Positions 6,976-8,138 of a DNA stretch of 8,138 bases are shown here, piece after piece. How positions within the stretch are numbered: the stretch's first letter is position 1; each line of letters opens with the position of its first letter. Both the position numbers and the translations under genes were made by a program. The stretch is from positions 1 through 8,138 of the forward strand of contig JAJQIQ010000045.1 of the NCBI GenBank assembly GCA_021199135.1, written 5' to 3'. The notes under the pieces are model-generated. The model ran no database searches. It was not told where the DNA came from and worked only from the letters and a program-made list of their open reading frames with translations. Origin of the DNA: Clostridiales bacterium (GTDB lineage Bacteria; Bacillota; Clostridia; Lachnospirales; Lachnospiraceae).

Positions 6976-7019
6976 AGAGGAAGTGCATAAAAAATATACA
7001 TTTCCTCTTTATTTTTTTT
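6976..7019 (+). terminator. Intrinsic terminator after the GT26 homologue
   Basis: AGAGGAAGTG (6976-6985) pairs with CATTTCCTCT (6999-7008) with one G-U pair across a 13-base AT-rich loop. A T-rich run, broken by a single A at 7011, extends to 7019. It sits 77 bases after the stop codon and separates the gene from the downstream regulator. Confidence 0.8.
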
Positions 7020-7087
7020 GTTAAATGTGATAGAGTAAGAGAATAAAGGTACTGTATGTGAGCTTGTTTCCAATTTATTTTGTTAAA
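7008..7087 (+). repeat. Short AT-rich direct repeat before the regulator gene
   Basis: TTTATTTT followed by GTTAAA occurs at 7008-7025, with four extra T in the middle, and again without them at 7074-7087, close to the ribosome binding site of the regulator. The spacing and position would suit an autoregulatory site, but low sequence complexity makes chance likely. I see no convincing -35/-10 pair between 7020 and 7098, although the preceding terminator implies that a promoter should be there. Confidence 0.2.
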
Positions 7088-7098
7088 GAGAGGTTACC

Positions 7099-8138
7099 AT
7101 GATTTCCAATCAGATACTTCAAAATACCATTGACGGGCTGAAGGGAATTACGAGGACGGACCTGTGTGTGCTCGACGTGGAGGGAAAAGTCCTCGCGGCG
7201 ACGTTCCCGGAGGCGGATCAGTACGTGCGCCCGGCGCAGTTGTTTGCGGGATCGCAGGCGGACAGCCAGGTCGTGAACGGCTGCCAGTTCTTCAAGGTCT
7301 TCGACGACAGGCAGCTGGAGTACGTGCTCCTGGCGCACGGCGAGAACGAGGACGTCTACATGATCGGCAAGATCGCCGCCTTCGAGATCCAGAACCTCCT
7401 CGTCGCCTACAAGGAGCGCTTCGACAAGGACAACTTCATCAAGAACCTCATCCTGGACAACCTGCTCCTCGTGGACATATACAACCGCGCGAAGAAGCTG
7501 CACATAGAGACCGAGGTGCGGCGCGTGGTGTTCCTCGTGGAGACGAACCGCGAGAAGGACGGCAACGAGCTCGAGAAGATCCGCACGCTCTTCGGCAGCA
7601 AGTCGAAGGACTTCGTCACCGCGGTTGACGAGAAGAACATCATCGTCGTCAAGGAGCTCGTGGAGAACGAGACCTATGAGGACCTCGGCAAGACGGCTGA
7701 GGTGATTTTGGGGCTCTTTAAGGGGGATGCAAACTGCAGCGTCCACATCGCCTATGGCACGATCGTCGGGGAGCTCAAGGACGTGTCGCGCTCGTACAAG
7801 GAGGCGCGGATGGCGCTCGACGTCGGCAGGATTTTCTTTGAGGACAAGGATATCGTCGCTTACTCCCAGCTCGGGATAGGCCGCCTCATATATCAGCTTC
7901 CGATCCCGCTGTGCAAGATGTTCATAAAGGAGATATTCGACGGCAAGTCGCCGGACGAGTTCGACGAGGAGCTACTCACCACGATAAACAAGTTCTTCGA
8001 GAACAGCCTGAATGTCTCCGAGACCTCGCGTCAGCTGTACATCCACCGCAACACGCTCGTATATCGGCTCGACAAGCTGCAGAAGAGCACCGGGCTCGAC
8101 CTGCGCGTCTTCGAGGACGCGATCACGTTCAAGATTGC
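7099..8138 (+). CDS. CdaR/PucR-family transcriptional regulator (3' end beyond window)
   Basis: Cytoplasmic DNA-binding regulator of the family that includes the sugar-diacid regulator CdaR and the purine regulator PucR. 346 codons are visible and the frame is open at the window edge. The start ATG follows GAGAGG (7088-7093) with five bases between. Residues 1 to about 115 form a sensory-like domain (LCVLDVEGKVLAA near the start, later YMIGKIAAFEIQNLL). The central region (about 130-265) contains IAYGTIVGELKDVSRSYKEARMAL, typical of the GGDEF-like domain of these regulators. The C-terminal helix-turn-helix is at 305-333 (VSETSRQLYIHRNTLVYRLDKLQ), followed by LRVFEDAITFKI, the usual closing helix. 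The family normally ends within about 10-25 residues of this point, so only a small piece is missing. The inducer is unknown. No sugar-diacid or purine genes are in the window to reveal the target; the gene's own promoter and the GT26 gene are candidates only by adjacency. Confidence 0.88.
   Translation, partial: MISNQILQNTIDGLKGITRTDLCVLDVEGKVLAATFPEADQYVRPAQLFAGSQADSQVVNGCQFFKVFDDRQLEYVLLAHGENEDVYMIGKIAAFEIQNLLVAYKERFDKDNFIKNLILDNLLLVDIYNRAKKLHIETEVRRVVFLVETNREKDGNELEKIRTLFGSKSKDFVTAVDEKNIIVVKELVENETYEDLGKTAEVILGLFKGDANCSVHIAYGTIVGELKDVSRSYKEARMALDVGRIFFEDKDIVAYSQLGIGRLIYQLPIPLCKMFIKEIFDGKSPDEFDEELLTTINKFFENSLNVSETSRQLYIHRNTLVYRLDKLQKSTGLDLRVFEDAITFKI

Noticed and set aside
7164..7628. 154-residue open frame on the + strand
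   Set aside because: Out of frame inside the regulator gene, Arg/Gly-rich composition of a frame-shifted shadow.
7075..7746. 223-residue open frame on the - strand
   Set aside because: It lies entirely antisense to the CdaR/PucR-type gene, has a low-complexity Leu/Val/Glu-rich composition typical of GC-rich antisense frames, and shows no domain.

Overview
The window looks like chromosome from a butyrate-forming anaerobic Firmicute, most likely a GC-rich member of the Clostridia (Lachnospiraceae-like). This rests on the gene content and order (hbd-bcd-etfB-etfA), strong AGGAGG-type ribosome binding sites, TTGACA/TATTAT-type promoters, intrinsic terminators with T-tracts, and a secreted lysozyme carrying fibronectin type III (FN3) repeats. 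Coding DNA strongly prefers G or C at third positions. The gaps between transcription units are AT-rich. All genes recognised are on the + strand. The genus cannot be fixed from the sequence.

Region 1 (1-3985) is the distal part of a butyryl-CoA synthesis operon: 3-hydroxybutyryl-CoA dehydrogenase, butyryl-CoA dehydrogenase, and the two electron transfer flavoprotein subunits. The genes are 17 to 29 bases apart, each has its own Shine-Dalgarno, and a strong intrinsic terminator closes the unit. Together they reduce acetoacetyl-CoA toward butyryl-CoA. Crotonase is missing between hbd and bcd; it and thiolase would be expected upstream of base 1. Bcd and EtfAB should form the electron-bifurcating complex that couples crotonyl-CoA reduction to ferredoxin reduction.

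Region 2 (3986-5949) is a monocistronic-looking gene with its own promoter and a helically phased direct repeat just upstream of the -35. It encodes a secreted GH25 muramidase followed by three FN3 domains, probably starting at a TTG codon.

Region 3 (5950-6224) is a 275-base AT-rich gap holding eight DnaA-box-like 9-mers. Four match TTWTNCACA exactly and four have one mismatch. They are arranged as a rightward-facing group followed by a leftward-facing group. No dnaA or dnaN gene is visible here, so this is either an origin-like element away from dnaA, a DnaA-titrating or regulatory cluster, or a DnaA-controlled promoter for the next gene. It is the most unusual part of the window.

Region 4 (6225-8138) holds a divergent WecG/TagA/CpsF (GT26) homologue in which the usual catalytic Asp and Thr positions appear replaced by Glu. 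A terminator follows it, then a CdaR/PucR-type regulator whose last few codons run off the end of the window.
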